From: Candidatus Solincola tengchongensis
Lineage (GTDB): Bacteria; Actinomycetota; Geothermincolia; Geothermincolales; RBG-13-55-18
DNA length: 7,713 nucleotides
Assembly (NCBI GenBank): GCA_015711895.1
Contig: MU158602.1
Location: forward strand, 1 to 7,713
Direction: 5' to 3'
The position numbers were made by a program, and so were the translations under genes. The notes under the pieces are model-generated. The model saw only the letters and a list, made by a program, of their open reading frames with translations. It was not told the DNA's origin and ran no database searches. Shown in pieces: positions 5,334 through 7,713 of this stretch (positions are counted from its first letter, which is position 1; each line of letters starts with the position of its first letter).

Positions 5334-6564
5334 GTGTTCGACTTCGTCATGACCGAGGAACAGAAGAAGCTCCAGGAAGAGGTCAGGGACCTGGTCAACT
5401 GGGTCCCCCGCCAGCTCATCCTGGACATGGACGCCATGATCGCGCCCTTTCCCAGGTTTTTCCTGGAAGAGGCGGGGAAGAGGAACCTCCTGGGTCTGCG
5501 TTTCCCGAGGGAATACGGGGGCCGCGGCCTGAGGTGGGAGGAGGAGATAATCGCCATCGCCGAGATGTCCCTGGTGGGTGTGCCCCTCACCTGCCTCTAC
5601 TCCCTGGTGAGCATCGTGGGGGAGTGCATCGCCCAGTTCGGGACCGAGGACCAGAAGCAGCGTTTCCTGGTGCCCACCATAAAAGGGGAGAAGGTATGCG
5701 CCGAGGCGCTCACCGAGCCCCGCGGCGGCTCCGACTTCTTCGGCGCCACCTGCACGGCGAGGGGGGGACCACTACATCCTGCACGGCCAAAAGCGTTTCA
5801 TCGTGGGGGCCGAGGGGGCCGACTACTTCATGGTCTACGCCCGCACCGACCCCGATGCCCCGCCGCGGGACGGCCTGAGCTGCTTCCTGGTGGAGAGGGA
5901 CGAGAGCGTGGAGGTGAAGACGGTATACGGTCTCATGGGCGCTCGGGGGAGCGGCACGGGAAGGGTGCTCTTCCGGGACACAAGGGTGCCGGCGGAGAAC
6001 CTGGTGGGCAAGGAGAACGGCGCCTCCCACATCTTCTACCGCATGATGATACCCGAGCGCTTGACCTCCGCGGCGGGGTGCATAGGGGCGGCACGGGAGG
6101 CCATAGAGATAGCCGCCCGCTACACCACGCGGCGCAAGGCCTTCGGGATGCCCATAAAGAGCTTCCAGGCGGTGAACTTCATGATCGCCGAGAGCCTCAT
6201 CAAGCTGGACGCCATGGCCAGCCTGGTATGGATGACGGCCAAGGCCGTCGACGCTGGTATCCCCCACGGGAGGATGCGGCGCATGGTCTCGGAGTCCAAG
6301 AAGTTCGCCACCGAGGCGGTGTGGGACATCTGCTACAACGCCATGCAGGCCATGGGCGGCATCGCCTACACCAACGTCTATCCCATCGAGAGGATGCTGC
6401 GCGACGCCCGCCTGCTCTCCATCTGGACGGGGACCAACCAGATCATGAACCTTATCATCCAGCACGAGTTCTATAAGGAGCTGGAGCAGGAGGTCAGGGG
6501 GAAGAGGAACGTGGAGCTGGACGCACCGGAGGCCTTCAACGAGGAGGAGAAGATATACGAGTGA
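5334..6564 (+). CDS. Acyl-CoA dehydrogenase, isovaleryl-CoA dehydrogenase-like geometry, frameshifted
   Basis: Two overlapping frames together encode one acyl-CoA dehydrogenase of about 409 residues, the normal length. Bases 5334 to about 5766 give the N-terminal helical domain with signature ALTEPRGGSD (T127-D134). After a net +1 base in a G run, 5767-6564 gives GDHYILHGQKRF, the middle beta domain, MIPERL, RRKAFGMPIKSFQAV and the C-terminal SIWTGTNQIM. The usual Glu of the Y-E-G-T motif is Thr (residue 365), while Glu241 in PERL lies where isovaleryl-CoA and long-chain dehydrogenases keep their base. The enzyme should oxidise a branched or long acyl-CoA with FAD and electron-transfer flavoprotein. 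GTG 5334 is chosen because GGAGG at 5322-5326 is 7 bases upstream; GTG 5328 is too close and TTG 5304 lacks a good RBS. Either a sequencing error or a true pseudogene is possible. Confidence 0.8.
5761..5767 (+). other. G7 homopolymer at the frameshift point
   Basis: Seven consecutive G at 5761-5767 mark the exact place where the dehydrogenase reading frame switches. Removing one G restores A-R-G-D-H-Y-I-L-H-G, the expected beta-domain sequence; adding two G also restores the frame. The upstream frame stays open to 6476 by chance but loses all family motifs, so coding continuity clearly moves to the other frame. Confidence 0.85.
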
Positions 6565-6683
6565 CCGCGCGGGATGACCCTTCCGGAGGCGAGCCTCGGA
6601 CGATGCGCGAGGTCGCGTAACGGTGAGCTTCCCCGGAATGGGGCTGCGCTTGCGCAAGGGCTCCGGCCAATGGAGGGGGAGGG

Positions 6684-7343
6684 TTAAGAGCGGCCGCGCG
6701 CCTTCCCCTTTTCCCTCTCCCCGTCGCGCGGTGCCAGGGAATCGAGGATGGGGCGCAGGATGAGAGAGGCGGCTTCCTCCCCGTGGGTTAGGATCCACTC
6801 CTCCTCGCAGGCCAGCATGTAGGTGAGGAAATAGAAGATGAGGATGAACACCCAGGACAGGTAACCCGGGTCCAGGGAGGGGTCCAGGGTCCCTTCATCG
6901 ATCCCCGCCTGGACCAGGCGTTCTATTTCCTCTTCGCGGTCTTCGAGAAGAGCCTCGATGTTCTCCTGGAACTCCCGGGTGGCCGCCTCGGAGATGGTGT
7001 TCACCACCAGGCGCAACATCTCCGGATTCTCCAGGCCGAAACACAGGTGGGAGCGCATGAGGGCGTCGGCGAGCTCGAAGAAATCCTTCGCCGGCGGCAG
7101 TTCACGCCACAGGTTGTCGACGATGGCGGAGTACACCGCGTTGCGCACGGCGTAGAAGAGTTCCCTTTTGGTTGGAAAATAGCGGTAGACAGCGCGCTTG
7201 GTTATTCCCGTGGCCGCGGCGATGTCGGCCATGGAAGCGCCGTCATAGTTCTTGGCCGCAAAACACTGCAGGGCGGCTTCGATTATGGCCTGACGGCTGT
7301 TGCGCCGGGCCCTCCTCCTTACCGGGCTCCTCTTTCCGGGCAT
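6684..7343 (-). CDS. TetR-family transcriptional regulator
   Basis: This 219-residue regulator has a short Arg-rich N-terminal arm (residues 4-17) and a classic TetR DNA-binding domain. The helix SRQAIIEAALQCFAAKNYDGAS leads into the helix-turn-helix at about 37-56 (MADIAAATGITKRAVYRYF), followed by PTKRELFYAV. The C-terminal ligand domain is acidic in the middle (EDREEEIERL) and has a very hydrophobic helix (VFILIFYFLTYMLA), probably lining a pocket for a hydrophobic ligand. ATG 7343 is preferred to TTG 7349 because AAGGGG lies about 7 bases upstream and the TTG overlaps the previous stop. The preceding TetR-like gene ends just 2 bases before this start, so the two form one operon. It converges on the acyl-CoA dehydrogenase across a 119-bp gap. 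Ligand and operator are unknown; the palindrome at 2415-2442 is one candidate. Confidence 0.92.
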   Translation of the reverse strand: MPGKRSPVRRRARRNSRQAIIEAALQCFAAKNYDGASMADIAAATGITKRAVYRYFPTKRELFYAVRNAVYSAIVDNLWRELPPAKDFFELADALMRSHLCFGLENPEMLRLVVNTISEAATREFQENIEALLEDREEEIERLVQAGIDEGTLDPSLDPGYLSWVFILIFYFLTYMLACEEEWILTHGEEAASLILRPILDSLAPRDGEREKGKARGRS

Positions 7344-7345
7344 GG

Positions 7346-7713
7346 TCAACCCCTTATCTCGCCGGTGGCGGACGCGCTCAAGAGCAGCCTGTCCACCAGC
7401 TCAAGATATTTCCCCTTGTCCGAGAAGGGGACCTTGAGGCCGAGGGCGTTCGCTATGTACACGATCTCCAAGAGGGCGATGTAGCTCCAGGCGAAATCCT
7501 CCACTTCGAGGTCCTTCTTGACCTCCCCGCGCATCTGGCCCTCCCGCAGCATGTAGGTCACCGCGTCGTGAAGGCGGTGCAGGCGGTCGACGGGCGTATG
7601 GCGGAAACCGCCCCTGCCGAGCTCGGGAATGGAGTAATAATAGGCGCGCATCTTGCTCCTGTGCCGACGGGTGAAGTCGAAGGCCGCTTCAGCAGCTTCC
7701 CGCAGGCCCGCAA
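7346..7713 (-). CDS. C-terminal part of a probable second TetR-type regulator (5' truncated)
   Basis: The frame is open from the window edge at 7713 to the TGA at 7348-7346, giving 122 residues without a start. An internal ATG at 7651 exists, but the frame upstream of it (REAAEAAFDFTRRHRSK) reads as protein, so the gene most likely begins outside the window. The content is helical: YYYSIPELGRGGF, a DRLHRLHDAVTYMLREGQMRGEV stretch, then VEDFAWSYIALLEIVYIANALGL and a final YLELVDRLLLSA. The pattern of an amphipathic helix, G-E/D-V, then a hydrophobic helix resembles the C-terminal ligand and dimer domain of TetR regulators, and the next gene is a TetR. The DNA-binding domain is not visible, so the family call is probable rather than certain. 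The stop lies 2 bases before the next ATG, implying co-translation. Confidence 0.65.
   Translation of the reverse strand, partial: AGLREAAEAAFDFTRRHRSKMRAYYYSIPELGRGGFRHTPVDRLHRLHDAVTYMLREGQMRGEVKKDLEVEDFAWSYIALLEIVYIANALGLKVPFSDKGKYLELVDRLLLSASATGEIRG

Noticed and set aside
5304..6476. 390-codon frame taken as a complete protein
   Set aside because: After residue about 155 the frame loses every acyl-CoA dehydrogenase motif, while the neighbouring frame continues them exactly; the remainder is out-of-frame translation.
6649..6658. Palindrome CTTGCGCAAG in the convergent gap as a bidirectional terminator
   Set aside because: The stem is very short if a loop is allowed, and no T-run follows on either strand. 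The 119-bp gap between convergent genes probably contains termination signals, but none can be identified.

Overview
The window is GC-rich chromosomal DNA. Its genes use many AGG (Arg) and ATA (Ile) codons and have strong purine-rich ribosome binding sites. This looks like an environmental bacterium, perhaps a deep-branching actinobacterium, but that taxonomic guess is weak and rests only on base composition and codon use. No RNA gene, CRISPR array, transposase or phage gene is visible.

Layout. Positions 1-74 hold the last codons of a rightward gene, followed by a hairpin and a non-coding stretch of about 320 bp. Then comes an FGGY sugar/polyol kinase (434-1999) related to glycerol kinase. 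It carries an internal insertion and substrate-pocket changes that match, from memory, the little-studied animal glycerol kinase 5 (GK5) type rather than classical GlpK. Positions 2000-2755 are non-coding. They hold inverted repeats, a near-consensus promoter (2389-2417), an AT-rich palindromic operator lying on its -10 and start region (2415-2442), and a structured leader of about 330 nt. Next is an AidB-type acyl-CoA dehydrogenase (2756-4387). A G-rich spacer with a strong G-quadruplex motif precedes a LiuR-like MerR regulator (4671-5297). A second acyl-CoA dehydrogenase follows 36 bp later (5334-6564). It is interrupted by a single-base frameshift in a run of seven G and has its likely catalytic glutamate at the isovaleryl-CoA-dehydrogenase position. 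On the opposite strand, converging on it, are a complete TetR regulator (6684-7343) and the C-terminal part of a second TetR-type protein (7346-7713, running off the window).

How it fits together. This reads as a catabolic locus for acyl-CoA oxidation: two dissimilar FAD-dependent dehydrogenases, a MerR protein of the type that controls branched-chain amino acid/fatty acid degradation, and two TetR proteins of a kind that often sense acyl-CoAs or hydrophobic ligands. The kinase may feed in a glycerol-like product of lipid breakdown, but that link is inference. The palindrome at 2415-2442 is the clearest candidate operator and could be bound by any of the three regulators here. The most unusual points are the GK5-like kinase, the operator on the promoter, the frameshifted dehydrogenase and the G-quadruplex upstream of the MerR gene.
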